From contig OY820613.1 of NCBI GenBank assembly GCA_963681975.1, forward strand, positions 868,001 to 932,000: 64,000 bases of DNA, read 5' to 3'. A model generated the notes under the pieces. It saw nothing but the letters and a program-made list of their open reading frames with translations, was not told the origin of the DNA and searched no databases. Below are positions 53,725 to 63,269 of this stretch, one piece after another. Position 1 is the stretch's first letter. Each line of letters opens with the position of its first letter. This DNA comes from JANELJ01 sp024511395 (GTDB lineage: Bacteria; Pseudomonadota; Gammaproteobacteria; GRL18). A program made the position numbers and the translations under genes.

Positions 53725-55145
53725 CATAGGTATGATCTTTAGGAGTTGAAATGAAGCCAATTTGATGATCAAATAGTTGTTATTCAGGCAATTATTTATC
53801 AACAAAAAGGGTTCAAATGAAAACTACCACATTATCAAAAAAACTAAAAGTCGTATTGAGTGAAAAGAAACTTAATAAACCGGGCAAAAACATTGGCTTT
53901 TCCCAACGATTAAGACAGATAACCCCTTTTCAGCTTATAGAGTATGATTACGGCTATGGGTGATAAAGAGACAAAGCATTTTTCGGAAATTCATCGTTAC
54001 TTTAACCAGTTGACGAATAAAAATGTCCGTTATAAGCCCTTTCATAATCAATTAGCAAAACCTGAATTTGCGCAATTGATGAGAGATGTTGCAGATAAAG
54101 TTTTTAATCAGCGGGTAAATACAAAACTGAAATGTAATCATCCTGTTCTGGCCAGTTTTGATAAATTACTTATCCGGGATGGCAGTTCATTTGCTATTCA
54201 CAAGGCACTGAAAAAGAATTATCCCGGGCGATTTACAGCAATTAGTCCGGCAGCCGTGGAATTGCATGTCACCTACGACTTAAAAACCGGAGGCATAGAA
54301 AAAAGTACACTGACACCGGATAGTTTTTCAGAACGAGCAGAGTTACCAGACGTTCATGAACTGGAAAATCAGTTATTATCAGGTGACCGTAGCTACTATT
54401 CAGGTCAACTGATTAATGAAACAGATGACCATGGAGGGTATTATATTTTACGGGCAATGAGACTTTCCAGGATAGCAGTTCACTGAGCCATCAGAGAAGA
54501 TGGGCAAGTCGTTAGCAAAAGAACTAAACCATTGTCTGATTTGGTAAAATCTCTGCCAAAACGACAATTAATTGATATGGTTGTGGAAATTGATGCCAGA
54601 GAAACAAGGCTGATTGCAATCTGGAGTCCCAAAGAAAAAAGGCATACATTTTTGGTTGCAAATCTGAAAGCAGAACAGTTTTCAGCAACACAAATCAGCC
54701 AGTTATACCGCTTACGCTGGCAGATTGAGTTGTTATTTAAAGAGTGCAAGTCTCATAATAACTTGCAGGGGTTCCAAACCAGTAATTGCGTATTGATGGA
54801 AGCTTTGGTTTGGAGCAGTTTAATCGCGACGATTCTGAAACGATTTATATGTAGTAGCATAGAACAATTTTGCCAAATGGCGATGTCAACGTTGACGGTC
54901 TCCAAAACAACCGTTTACTGGTGGTATTCATTATTGGAATCCATTGTTAACCATAAACGAAAACAATTAACGGATGTACTTGAAAGAACATATTTTTTCC
55001 TGAAAGAAAATGCTGGCAGAGCTCATCCTAAACGAGATAAGTCTACTGGACTTTATCAGTTTGGTGTAGAACCTAATTATGGAGTTACATCCTGATGGTT
55101 AAACTATTGAAACAAAATGATAAAATCCTTAAAGACATACCTATG
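53725..55145 (+). mobile_element. IS4-family element, degraded
   Basis: 1,421 bp with inverted ends CATAGGTATGATCTTTAGGA and complement of CATAGGTATGTCTTTAAGGA. Flanked by a perfect 10-bp duplication TAAATAAGCT (53715-53724, 55146-55155). It lies between the SDR operon and the two-component operon. Confidence 0.93.
53817..55095 (+). pseudogene. IS4-family transposase, at least two frameshifts
   Basis: Three pieces in different frames: MKTTTLSKKLKVVLSEKKLN to about 53950; then MGDKETKHFSEIHRYFNQLT through LLIRDGSSFAIHKAL to 54486; then AIREDGQVVSKRTK through YRLRWQIELLFKECK (the IS4 Y-R-E-K signature) to 55095. The DDE pieces are recognisable but the protein cannot be made without frameshifting. 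Confidence 0.88.
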
Positions 55146-55191
55146 TAAATAAGCTAATATAGGGATCAGATATACACTCGGAATTATACTC

Positions 55192-55854
55192 ATGCAAATA
55201 CTACTGGTTGAAGATGATCTGTCGCTTGCAGATGGTCTGCAGCAGGCATTGAAACAGGAAGGGATCACAGTTAATCATGTGGCAAGAGGTGAAGAAGCTC
55301 TGCATGTGGCTCAAAGCTTCCCGCCTGATATTATGATCCTGGATCTGGGTTTGCCTGATATGGACGGACTGGAAGTGCTATCCAGGTTACGTAAAGAACA
55401 TATCACTCTGCCTATTTTAATTTTGACTGCTCGGTCTTCGGTTGAAGATAAGGTTTCAGGCCTGGATGTCGGTGCTGATGATTATCTGGCTAAGCCCTTT
55501 GAAATGCAGGAACTTCTGGCCCGTATCCGGGTACTCGAGCGTCGTATCAGTACTACTACTGCATCCAATGATATTGTGGTTGGTAATGTTTCACTGGATC
55601 CCAAAGCTATGCAGGTTAAGGTTGACGGTAAGGATATTGTACTTTCCAAATCCGAGTATATGCTGCTTAAGGCCCTGATGCAAAATGCCGGACGGATCCT
55701 TACCCGTGATAATCTTGAATCGCAGCTTTACAGCTGGGGAGAAGAAGTCAGCAGTAATACCCTGGAAGTACATATTCACCATCTGAGAAAAAAAATTGCT
55801 GCTGATTTTATTAAAACCGTAAGAGGTGTCGGGTACACGGTTAATAAGACATGA
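55192..55854 (+). CDS. OmpR-family response regulator
   Basis: Phospho-acceptor Asp51 sits in ILDLGLPDMDGLEVL, with the acidic pair ED at 7-8 and the switch ILTARSSVEDKVSGLDVGAD and LAKPFEMQELLARIR. The winged-helix output domain ends in SSNTLEVHIHHLRKKI and VRGVGYTV. The product is 220 residues, close to QseB/PmrA. The stop overlaps the kinase start by four bases, so both are made together. Confidence 0.95.
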   Translation: MQILLVEDDLSLADGLQQALKQEGITVNHVARGEEALHVAQSFPPDIMILDLGLPDMDGLEVLSRLRKEHITLPILILTARSSVEDKVSGLDVGADDYLAKPFEMQELLARIRVLERRISTTTASNDIVVGNVSLDPKAMQVKVDGKDIVLSKSEYMLLKALMQNAGRILTRDNLESQLYSWGEEVSSNTLEVHIHHLRKKIAADFIKTVRGVGYTVNKT

Positions 55855-57248
55855 AGTCTATTCGTACTTTCCTGATCACGGTTATTTTATCCACGATCAC
55901 CCTAGTGGTTTTCCTGTCAGCCCTGAACGGTTACAAAGACAGTATGCATAAGGCCGAACAGTTGTTCGATATGGCGCTGGTTGATAAGGCCTATCTTTTA
56001 TCCATTGTCTTTTCACTGTTTAATGAGAATGGTTATAAGCCTTTATCTGAATCCAGAGTGATTAATTTAATGCAGGCCAAACATCCGGAAATTAAAGGTA
56101 ATGATGTCTTTATGTTTCAGATCTGGCAGGATAATATCCTGTTATTACGATCCTTACAGACACCCAAAGAACCCATCAGTGATTTTAAGACTGGTTTTCA
56201 GAATAAAAATATTATTGGTCATCGCTGGCGAATCTATGCATTTTATAATGATAAGTTGTATTTATGGATACTGACCGCAGAGCGCAGTGATATTCGGTAT
56301 GTACTGGCAGAAAATATTATCCTGGAAACCATCCTGCCAGTTATTATTATGCTGCCCTTATTGGGAATATTGATCTGGATATTAATCAGTTACGGTCTGT
56401 CTCCCTTAAGAAAACTGGCCCAGGAACTGGGTAATAAAAAAGCCGATGATCTCAGTCCTCTGCCTGTTGATCAGCAACCGGTAGAATTAATTCAGGTGGT
56501 TAATTCCACTAATAACCTGTTTAACCGTTTAAAAGCCTCTTTTTTAAGAGAAAAACGTTTTGCATCGGATGCAGCCCATGAACTGCGAACGCCTATCAGT
56601 GCTATTAAAATTCATTTGCATAACCTGACCCAAGTAGTGCCTGAGGATAATCACAGTTTTCAGCAGTTAAATGATGCGGTTAATCGTATGGGACATTTAG
56701 TGGAACAGATTCTGAATCTAAACAGAACATCACCGGAGCAGTATATTTCCAAATTTACTGAGGTGGACCTGTATACTATTGCCCAAGAAGTGATTGCCAG
56801 GGAATACCAGCAGTTTGCTGAAAAAGATCTGCAGATTGAACTGGAAGGGAAACATGTTCATATTAATGGTGATCCCTTTGCTCTGGATGTATTATTACAG
56901 AATCTTCTGAGTAATGCCTGTAAGTACAGTAATAATGGAGACTCCGTTCGTGTATCCATTAACACAACAGAACAGTCGGTAGAACTGCAGGTACAGAATT
57001 CCGGACCGGGAGTTCCGGAAGATCAGTATGGTCGTCTTTTTGATCGCTTTTACCGTTTACATGGTGATCGTCATGATTCCGGTGTCACCGGCTGCGGCCT
57101 TGGGCTGGCAATTGTTCAGCAGATAGCGGAATTACACCAGGCCAGAATAGAACTGGGTCATTCAAGTTTTTCTACAGGATTATCAGTTAAAGTGATTTTT
57201 AATAAAAATAACGTTAACACCAGAGATGAGGGCAGAAACAATGCGTAA
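55851..57248 (+). CDS. Sensor histidine kinase
   Basis: 465 residues with two membrane helices (about 5-25 and 159-181) framing a periplasmic sensor of some 130 residues, then a HAMP-like linker, the HisKA box FASDAAHELRTPISAIKIHL (His243), N box LLSNACKYSNNG, and GLGLAIVQQIAELH. The sensor domain has no clear metal-binding motif such as a His or Cys cluster, so its signal is unknown. The context with FTR1 and a cupredoxin-fold protein suggests iron or copper. The 3' end overlaps the next gene. Confidence 0.93.
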   Translation: MKSIRTFLITVILSTITLVVFLSALNGYKDSMHKAEQLFDMALVDKAYLLSIVFSLFNENGYKPLSESRVINLMQAKHPEIKGNDVFMFQIWQDNILLLRSLQTPKEPISDFKTGFQNKNIIGHRWRIYAFYNDKLYLWILTAERSDIRYVLAENIILETILPVIIMLPLLGILIWILISYGLSPLRKLAQELGNKKADDLSPLPVDQQPVELIQVVNSTNNLFNRLKASFLREKRFASDAAHELRTPISAIKIHLHNLTQVVPEDNHSFQQLNDAVNRMGHLVEQILNLNRTSPEQYISKFTEVDLYTIAQEVIAREYQQFAEKDLQIELEGKHVHINGDPFALDVLLQNLLSNACKYSNNGDSVRVSINTTEQSVELQVQNSGPGVPEDQYGRLFDRFYRLHGDRHDSGVTGCGLGLAIVQQIAELHQARIELGHSSFSTGLSVKVIFNKNNVNTRDEGRNNA

Positions 57249-57579
57249 GTCTCCTTTTATCTGGTTATTGTCTGTCATTGGATTTATTTTTCCGGGTCTT
57301 AATGTATTGGCGGCAACGCCGTTAATTGATGTTGAAATTAAAAACCACCTGTTTATACCTTCAGAAATTATCATACCGGAAAATACCAAGGTAAAACTGG
57401 TGATCCACAACCGGGATGAAACCGACGAAGAATTTGAAAGTTATGAGCTTAACCGGGAAAAAGTGATTATAGGCAATCGTAAAGGCATAATTTTTATCGG
57501 GCCATTACCGGCTGGAGAATATCCGTTTTTCGGGGAATTCTTTCCTAAAACAGCACAGGGGAAAGTCATTGTCAAATAA
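57241..57579 (+). CDS. Cupredoxin-fold periplasmic protein
   Basis: The ATG at 57241 gives a 112-residue protein (MRKSPFIWLLSVIGF) with a signal peptide ending near LAA and a compact beta-rich domain (IDVEIKNHLFIPSEIIIPEN, EFESYELNREKVI, GPLPAGEYPFFGEFFPKTAQ). The fold is cupredoxin-like and EFES-x-L-x-x-EKV resembles domains next to iron permeases. It lacks Cys and the usual Met/His blue-copper ligands, so it should not be called a blue copper protein. It overlaps the kinase gene and precedes FTR1 by 27 bases. Confidence 0.75.
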   Translation: MRKSPFIWLLSVIGFIFPGLNVLAATPLIDVEIKNHLFIPSEIIIPENTKVKLVIHNRDETDEEFESYELNREKVIIGNRKGIIFIGPLPAGEYPFFGEFFPKTAQGKVIVK

Positions 57580-57606
57580 AATCCTATGTATCACAGGATT
57601 AGAACC

Positions 57607-58389
57607 ATGCTGTTAAATTCTGTTATTATTGTTTTACGGGAAGTGCTGGAAGCGGCTCTTATTTTCAGTATCTTACTGGCGCTTTCCAAACAGAGCCGGA
57701 TTCATCGTACCTGGATCATCTGGTCTTTGCTTATTGGCCTGTTCGGTGCTGTGATTTATGGTATTAATATACCACTGGTTTCTGAATGGTTTGATGGTGT
57801 AGGCCAGGAGGTGGTGAATGCCTTAATGCAGTATGCTGTTTATATTATGCTGCTGCTCTATATTATTATTTTACTGTTATATGCCTCTGAACCAGCACCA
57901 GAAACCCGGAAGCTGCTGGTGATTATGATGGTATTGATCACCTCGATTGCCATGATCTGTGAAGGAGCTGAAATTTTACTGTATTTTTTCTCTGTGACCC
58001 GCAGTGCCCATCATTATGCCGCGGTTATGATGGGAATGATTATTGGCGCCAGTATCGGTATCAGTATCGGTTTCCTGTTTTATTATCTGCTGATGAACAT
58101 TTGTGAGAAATGGTCTATGATTTTTGGTCTGGGGCTGTTGATCTTGGTTTCATCGGGTATGATATCCCAGGCCACCCTGTTAATGATCCAGGCCGACTGG
58201 CTGCCAGCTCAAATGCCCTTATGGAATACTTCAGACTTTTTGTCTGAAAAGTCGGTATTAGGTCAGCTGCTTTATGCCCTGGTAGGTTATGAAGCTACTC
58301 CGACGGCACTACAGGCCAGTATGTATCTGGGAGGGCTGATTCTGCCAGTATTTATTATTGTATTATTAAAACTAAAGTTTAAAGGCTAA
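57607..58389 (+). CDS. FTR1-family iron permease
   Basis: Polytopic membrane protein of 260 residues with two family motifs: REVLEAALIFSIL near the N-terminus (Arg11, Glu12, Glu15) and CEGAEILLYFFS in the middle. FTR1/EfeU proteins move ferric iron released by an oxidase or a cupredoxin partner. I choose ATG 57607, eight bases after AGGA, over the ATG at 57586. About seven hydrophobic segments are visible. The stop shares a base with the next start (TAATG). Confidence 0.85.
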   Translation: MLLNSVIIVLREVLEAALIFSILLALSKQSRIHRTWIIWSLLIGLFGAVIYGINIPLVSEWFDGVGQEVVNALMQYAVYIMLLLYIIILLLYASEPAPETRKLLVIMMVLITSIAMICEGAEILLYFFSVTRSAHHYAAVMMGMIIGASIGISIGFLFYYLLMNICEKWSMIFGLGLLILVSSGMISQATLLMIQADWLPAQMPLWNTSDFLSEKSVLGQLLYALVGYEATPTALQASMYLGGLILPVFIIVLLKLKFKG

Positions 58390-59189
58390 TGTTGAAAGAC
58401 CATCCTGGTTTAGAACAAACCTTATTAAAAATCAGTCAAATGAATTCTGATAAATATTTTTTAAAACATAGCCTGGTATTTTTATCAGCTCTGATAGTAT
58501 TCCTGTTATCTTCGCCGCTTTATGCTGACGGTGCTTCGGGAGGAACTTTTATTGATAAGGTCTATCACCCTTATGTACAGCCTCATGAACGGGAATTCGA
58601 GTGGCGTGGTACCTATAAAAAAGATTCAGAAAACCGTAATCAGGATAATGCTCAGCGACATAAGCTTGCTTATGCTCAGTCTTTTAATGAACGCTGGATG
58701 GGAGAGATATATCTGGTTGGAGAAAAAAACCGTGATCAGGATTTTAAATTAGTATCTGTAGAACTGGAAGCTCTCTGGCAGATCACGGAGCAGGGTGAAT
58801 ATGATTATGACTGGGGCATGTTATTTGAAGCAGAACATGAAACTGAAGAACATATTTCAGAAATCTCATCGGCTCTGTTAATTGAACGGGAATGGGGTAA
58901 GTGGGTCGGTACGGCCAACCTGTATTTAATTTATGAATGGGGCAGTCATATTGATAATAAGCTGGAAACCGCAATGGCATTGCAGGGCAGATACCGTCTT
59001 TCCAGACAACTGGAACCGGCCATAGAATTTTACAGCAGTAACACCAGTGAGGGTATTGGTCCGGTTTTACTGGGTACCATTAAACTCGGCGGCAGAAAAC
59101 AGATCCGCTGGGAAGCGGGTGTTATTGCCGGGTTGGATAATGAGACAGCCGATGAAACCTATAAATTTTCAATAGAATTTGAATTTTAG
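58389..59189 (+). CDS. Secreted beta-barrel-like protein of the FTR1 operon
   Basis: I do not recognise the family. The frame opens at 58389, overlapping the FTR1 stop; a second ATG at 58440 (MNSDKYFLKHSLVFL) gives a better signal peptide ending near LYADG. The mature part of about 220 residues has alternating hydrophobic strands, such as WMGEIYLVGEK, WGMLFEAEHETEE, GTANLYLIYEWG, GPVLLGTIKLGG, and ends in FSIEFEF with a terminal aromatic, as outer-membrane barrels do. Likely an outer-membrane partner for the metal transport system. Confidence 0.65.
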   Translation: MLKDHPGLEQTLLKISQMNSDKYFLKHSLVFLSALIVFLLSSPLYADGASGGTFIDKVYHPYVQPHEREFEWRGTYKKDSENRNQDNAQRHKLAYAQSFNERWMGEIYLVGEKNRDQDFKLVSVELEALWQITEQGEYDYDWGMLFEAEHETEEHISEISSALLIEREWGKWVGTANLYLIYEWGSHIDNKLETAMALQGRYRLSRQLEPAIEFYSSNTSEGIGPVLLGTIKLGGRKQIRWEAGVIAGLDNETADETYKFSIEFEF

Positions 59190-59203
59190 GTTTAAATGCT
59201 GCT

Positions 59204-59541
59204 ATGGCAAGAGTGCGACATAAATACGCTGATAATGGTTTTTACGGTATTGGTTTGTTAATAATGTTGATGAAATCAATATTGGTACGCTCTGGCGGTC
59301 TGCCTATATTCTGGGGGCGTCCTTTATTTTTACCGTGGACAGGAAATACCAGAAGCAGGGTAGTGATGTGACTAAAGCCTGGATAAAAATACCCCTGTAC
59401 CATTATATTTCGGTAGAGGATCTGATCTTAAAACTCATCTGCCGTATAACACACCTCTGGTTGGAGTAGAAATGACTCAGGATGACGTTGCTCTGAGTGA
59501 TTTTAAACATCCGCCCAGAGCTGATGTGGCTATACTATTCC
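59204..59541 (+). pseudogene. TrmH-family RNA methyltransferase, truncated and frameshifted
   Basis: From the ATG at 59204 (MARVRHKYADNGFYGIG) the frame fails, and continues as NVDEINIGTLWRSAYILGAS, FIFTVDRKYQKQGSDVTKAW and IPLYHY, then in a third frame LKTHLPYNTPLVGVEMTQDD, FKHPPRADVAILF. The NxGTLWRSA and DxTKAW patterns fit SpoU/TrmH-type methyltransferases. The C-terminal SAM-binding knot is missing: the gene stops at an IS3-type remnant. Confidence 0.75.
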
Positions 59542-59720
59542 GGACACACAACTTAAAATGCTTTTAAAAAGAGAGTGTGTTCAAAATGACAGATAAAACA
59601 AGACAAGCAAAGAGCTATACCCCGGAATTCAGAGAATCAGCAGTACAGTTGGTTATCGAGTCAGAAAAGTCGGTTTCAGTAGTTGCCAAAGAACTGGATG
59701 TAAACGTTAATACCTTACAT
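59542..59720 (+). mobile_element. IS3-family remnant (left end)
   Basis: Carries the beginning of an IS3 OrfA from ATG 59586 (KSYTPEFRESAVQLVIESEK, SVSVVAKELDVNVNTLH), cut at 59720 by IS5-type copy D. The flanking sequence TCCGGACACACAAC is the probable start of its terminal repeat. The right half is missing. Confidence 0.75.
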
Positions 59721-60431
59721 AGTCTGACCTGAATGAATCATAGCACATTGATTTATAAGGAAATATTGTCGAATTATGGGTGTTAAATTTGCAGGTTTTT
59801 AGTAAAATAAGCCTTATTACCTTGCAAATTTCCAGACCAAAATGAAGCCAAAGAAACAGCCAAAAATACCTCAGGAAGACCTGTTCAGGATGCGTCTTGA
59901 AAACATGCTGGACATAAACCATGAGTTGATTAAGTTATCAAAACACATAGACCGGGAAAGTCCTGATAAAGAATGGGGCGCTTTGTTTGTATCCACTAAA
60001 GGTGCTCCTGCCATACGCACTCGTTTGATTGCAGGATTGCATTACCTGAAACACCTGCATGATTTATCGGATGAACAGGTAGTAAAAGGCTGGACAGAAA
60101 ATCCGTACTGGCAATATTTTTGTGGAGAAGAATACTTTCAGCATAAGATGCCCATACACCCTGTGACCATGACCAAATGGCATAACCGGCCGGGTAAATC
60201 AGGCAGTGAAAAATTACTGATTGAAACCATTAAAGCCGGACTAAAGAGTAAAACCATAAAGCCCGGCAGTTTAAAGAAAGTCACGGTAGATACTACCGTA
60301 CAGGAAAAGAACATCGCTTTTCCAACCGATTCAAAGCTCCTGAACAAAGCCAGAGAAAACCTGGTTAAACTGTCCAAAGAGCACGGTATTAAACTGCGTC
60401 AGAACTATAATCGGGTTGGGCCGCAATATGT
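59721..60431 (+). mobile_element. IS5-type element, copy D (truncated)
   Basis: Left end AGTCTGACCTGAATGA. The element is cut at 60431, where the 3' end of the oppositely oriented copy E begins. The missing half was not found in the window. Confidence 0.9.
59842..60431 (+). pseudogene. IS5-type transposase, copy D, N-terminal half
   Basis: Open from the ATG to residue 197 (YNRVGPQYV), then joined to the end of copy E, which adds VQPE and a stop. It holds the first catalytic Asp only. Confidence 0.9.
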
Positions 60432-61931
60432 AGTTCAACCTGAATAATACCGTTTTAAGCCTGACATCAAGCCAGGTTTAAAGCAGCTGATTGCCCCGGT
60501 TTGATAAAAGACCCCATCAAACCGGAAATAATTTTGAGCCACAAAAGCCGGAGCTTATTGAGGATCTTTCTTAAGTTATGACCAGCGGCTACCATAACCA
60601 CATTAATGGCATCACCGACTGCACCTTTGAGGTAGCAGCGGTCTAAACGGCCATCGTTTTTCATATGACCGATTTCAGGCTCAATCGCACTGCGCCGTTT
60701 TAATGCCTTTTTAATACTTCGGGTAACGCCTCGCTTCTGACCTGAGATAAAAACTTTAGTGTCTTTTACTTCATGTCCACGATAACCCCGGTCAACAAAG
60801 CACTGTTCCGGCTGTACGGCTGTAAACTGTTTTATTTGTTCCAGTTGTGGCAGTAAGGTATGTCCATCATAAGGATTGCCCGGACAACTTTGAGCGCCAA
60901 TAACAAAGCCTTCCTTGTTAGTTACCGCGATACTGGCTTTAACTCCAAATTCATAAGGCTTATGAGCTTTGCCTTTACTGATACACTCAACTTCCGGTGC
61001 ATGTAAACTGTAAAGCTTGTTCTTACTGTGCTGCTCCTGCTCAATCAGTTTCTGAGCCTGTTCCAGTGCCGCTTCAAACAATGACTGAATATCAACAGAA
61101 TAGTTGGGCAGTTGTCGTTCAATATCCCGTTTAACACGACCTAAACGGGATTTCAGTTTATTGTTCATTTTCTTCATGCGTTTAAACTGTTTTGCATGTG
61201 CATAACGACTGGTCATTAGTACATATTGCGGCCCAACCCGATTATAGTTCTGGCGCAGTTTAATACCGTGCTCTTTGGACAGTTTAACCAGGTTTTCTCT
61301 GGCTTTGTTCAGGAGCTTTGAATCGGTTGGAAAAGCGATGTTCTTTTCCTGTACGGTAGTATCTACCGTGACTTTCTTTAAACTGCCAGGGTTTATGGTT
61401 TTACTCTTTAGTCCGGCTTTAATGGTTTCAATCAGTAATTTTTCACTGCCTGACTTACCCAGCCGGTTACGCCATTTGGTCATGGTCGTAGGGTGTATGG
61501 GCATTTTATGCTGAAAGTATTCTTCTCCACAAAAATACTGCCAGTACGGATTTTCTGTCCAGCCTTTTACTACCTGTTCATCCGATAAATCATGCAGGTG
61601 TTTCAGGTAATGCAATCCTGCAATCAAACGAGTGCGTATGGCAGGAGCACCTTTAGTGGATACAAACAAAGCGCCCCATTCTTTATCAGGACTTTCCCGG
61701 TCTATGTGTTTTGATAACTTAATCAACTCATGGTTTATGTCCAGCATGTTTTCAAGGCGCATCCTGAACAGGTCTTCCTGAGGTATTTTTGGCTGTTTCT
61801 TTGGCTTCATTCTGGTCTGGAAATTTGCAAGGTAATAAGGCTTATTTTACCAAAAACCTGCAAATTTAACACCCATAATCAAGCAATATTTCTTTATAAA
61901 TCAATGTGCTATGATTTATTCAGGTCGGACT
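60432..61931 (-). mobile_element. IS5-type element, copy E (1,500 bp, intact)
   Basis: Ends AGTTCAACCTGAATAA (60432) and the complement of AGTCCGACCTGAATAA (61931). No target duplication is seen: ATGT flanks it on the left, inside copy D, and AATT on the right. This is expected if a deletion next to copy E removed the rest of copy D and the IS3 element. Confidence 0.95.
60467..61810 (-). CDS. IS5-type DDE transposase, copy E
   Basis: 447 residues, uninterrupted, nearly identical to copies A and C with small differences (for example LKSKTINPGSLKK, VLMTSRYAHAK). The acidic residues VTVDTT, FVDRGYRG and IEPEIGHMK are all present. It faces copy D, so the pair forms an inverted repeat of about 700 bp. 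Confidence 0.93.
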   Translation of the reverse strand: MKPKKQPKIPQEDLFRMRLENMLDINHELIKLSKHIDRESPDKEWGALFVSTKGAPAIRTRLIAGLHYLKHLHDLSDEQVVKGWTENPYWQYFCGEEYFQHKMPIHPTTMTKWRNRLGKSGSEKLLIETIKAGLKSKTINPGSLKKVTVDTTVQEKNIAFPTDSKLLNKARENLVKLSKEHGIKLRQNYNRVGPQYVLMTSRYAHAKQFKRMKKMNNKLKSRLGRVKRDIERQLPNYSVDIQSLFEAALEQAQKLIEQEQHSKNKLYSLHAPEVECISKGKAHKPYEFGVKASIAVTNKEGFVIGAQSCPGNPYDGHTLLPQLEQIKQFTAVQPEQCFVDRGYRGHEVKDTKVFISGQKRGVTRSIKKALKRRSAIEPEIGHMKNDGRLDRCYLKGAVGDAINVVMVAAGHNLRKILNKLRLLWLKIISGLMGSFIKPGQSAALNLA

Positions 61932-62045
61932 AATTATAGTCTAAATTTTCTCTTAACTCCCATTGTATAATTTATGACCATAAAAGACAGTGATATTAAG
62001 CAATAAATCTCAGAATGAGTGCTCCACACGGATACAGGCTGATAT

Positions 62046-63224
62046 TTACTCCCAATTAAGTGAACCACCGGTCTGGTACTCTGTGACCCGTGTTTCAAAA
62101 AAATTTTTCTCCTTGCGTAAATTGGCCTGCTCATCCAGCCAGTTCAGGCGGTTTTCGGCTCCCGGGAAGGGTTCCTTATGTTTTAACTGCCTGGCCCGGC
62201 GGTTGGCTATAAAACGGAACTGCTCGATATGATCCTCTGCGTTATAACCGATAATAGGGTCGCGCAGAATATAATGTGCATAATCAATTTCTGCCGCTTC
62301 GGCTTCTTCCCACATGCTCTTTATCTGTGCGGGATCAATCTGCACATTATTTTCAGCAATGATCTGATTCACCACTCGGATCCCGAAGGCACAGTGCAGG
62401 ACTTCATCCCGCATAATATACTGTAGCTGCTCGGCGGTACCGGTCATCAGGCCGCGGCGCTGCAGGGCGAATATGGGACTGAAGCCATTATAAAACCAGC
62501 AGCCTTCAAAAATACCGGCAAAAAAGGTATAGGACAACACAAAATTTTCCAGCTCGTCCTTATCCGTTAAATCTATATCGGCTCGTAATACCGAGTTAAT
62601 TTTATTATTAGCCAGCTGAATTTTCTGGTTAATGGCCGGTACCACCCGGTAACGGTTATAGATTTCCCCCTGTTCCAGACCGATGGATTCAATGCAGTGC
62701 TGGTAGGTCCAGGTGTGTAGTGCTTCTTCGTACACCTGACGGGCCTGATAAATCTGCAGTTCAGGAGCGGTCATTTTCTCCATGACCGCCAGGCCGACAT
62801 TGCGCATGGCCAGAATATCTGAAGTGGTCAGATAAGACAGTACATTTTCATACACATGTTTTTCTTCTACGGTCATCCGGTGCTGATAATCATGCACATC
62901 TTTGGACATATTGATATCCAGCGGTGTCCAGTGATTTTTATTGGCATTTAGAAAAAAATCCCAGGCCCAGGGGTATTTAAAGGGCGCCAGCTGATTAATG
63001 TCGGTCAGTCCATTAATGACCCGTTTATCATCTGCCCGTACTGGTTCCATAGTAGACTGTGGTGCAGTTTCTGTTTCAGGTGACTTTGTCTTACTGAGTT
63101 TATCTTTAAGGTCAAAGTGTTTCTGATGTTCCAGAATGTGCTCAGCATGAATGGCATTTTCAGTAGTTCTGGTTTTGTTGCTGGTATCGTTAAATGCGGC
63201 AAGTGGATCGTCCCAGTTAAGCAT
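62046..63224 (-). CDS. nrdB: Ribonucleotide reductase class Ia, beta subunit
   Basis: Diferric-tyrosyl subunit that supplies the radical to NrdA. The 392 residues keep the metal ligands: Asp in TTSDILAMRN, Glu and His in VYEEALHTWTYQHC, Glu in FFAGIFEGCWFYN, and Glu/His in MRDEVLHCAFG. The radical tyrosine is present (HTWTY), so this is not a Chlamydia-type Phe enzyme. The N-terminus is about 70 residues longer than E. coli NrdB and rich in Lys/Thr/Glu. The C-terminus GGSLNWE is the peptide that docks to NrdA. It follows nrdA after 45 bases. Confidence 0.96.
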   Translation of the reverse strand: MLNWDDPLAAFNDTSNKTRTTENAIHAEHILEHQKHFDLKDKLSKTKSPETETAPQSTMEPVRADDKRVINGLTDINQLAPFKYPWAWDFFLNANKNHWTPLDINMSKDVHDYQHRMTVEEKHVYENVLSYLTTSDILAMRNVGLAVMEKMTAPELQIYQARQVYEEALHTWTYQHCIESIGLEQGEIYNRYRVVPAINQKIQLANNKINSVLRADIDLTDKDELENFVLSYTFFAGIFEGCWFYNGFSPIFALQRRGLMTGTAEQLQYIMRDEVLHCAFGIRVVNQIIAENNVQIDPAQIKSMWEEAEAAEIDYAHYILRDPIIGYNAEDHIEQFRFIANRRARQLKHKEPFPGAENRLNWLDEQANLRKEKNFFETRVTEYQTGGSLNWE

Positions 63225-63269
63225 AATGGTGTTCCTGTTTTATATTATTATTCAATTATGGGTAGTGTC

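Noticed and set aside
57241..57579. Blue copper protein
   Set aside because: The cupredoxin-like domain has no Cys and lacks the normal His/Met ligands.
62046..63224. Chlamydia-type NrdB with Phe in place of the radical Tyr
   Set aside because: The residue after HTWT is Tyr, so the normal tyrosyl radical site is retained.
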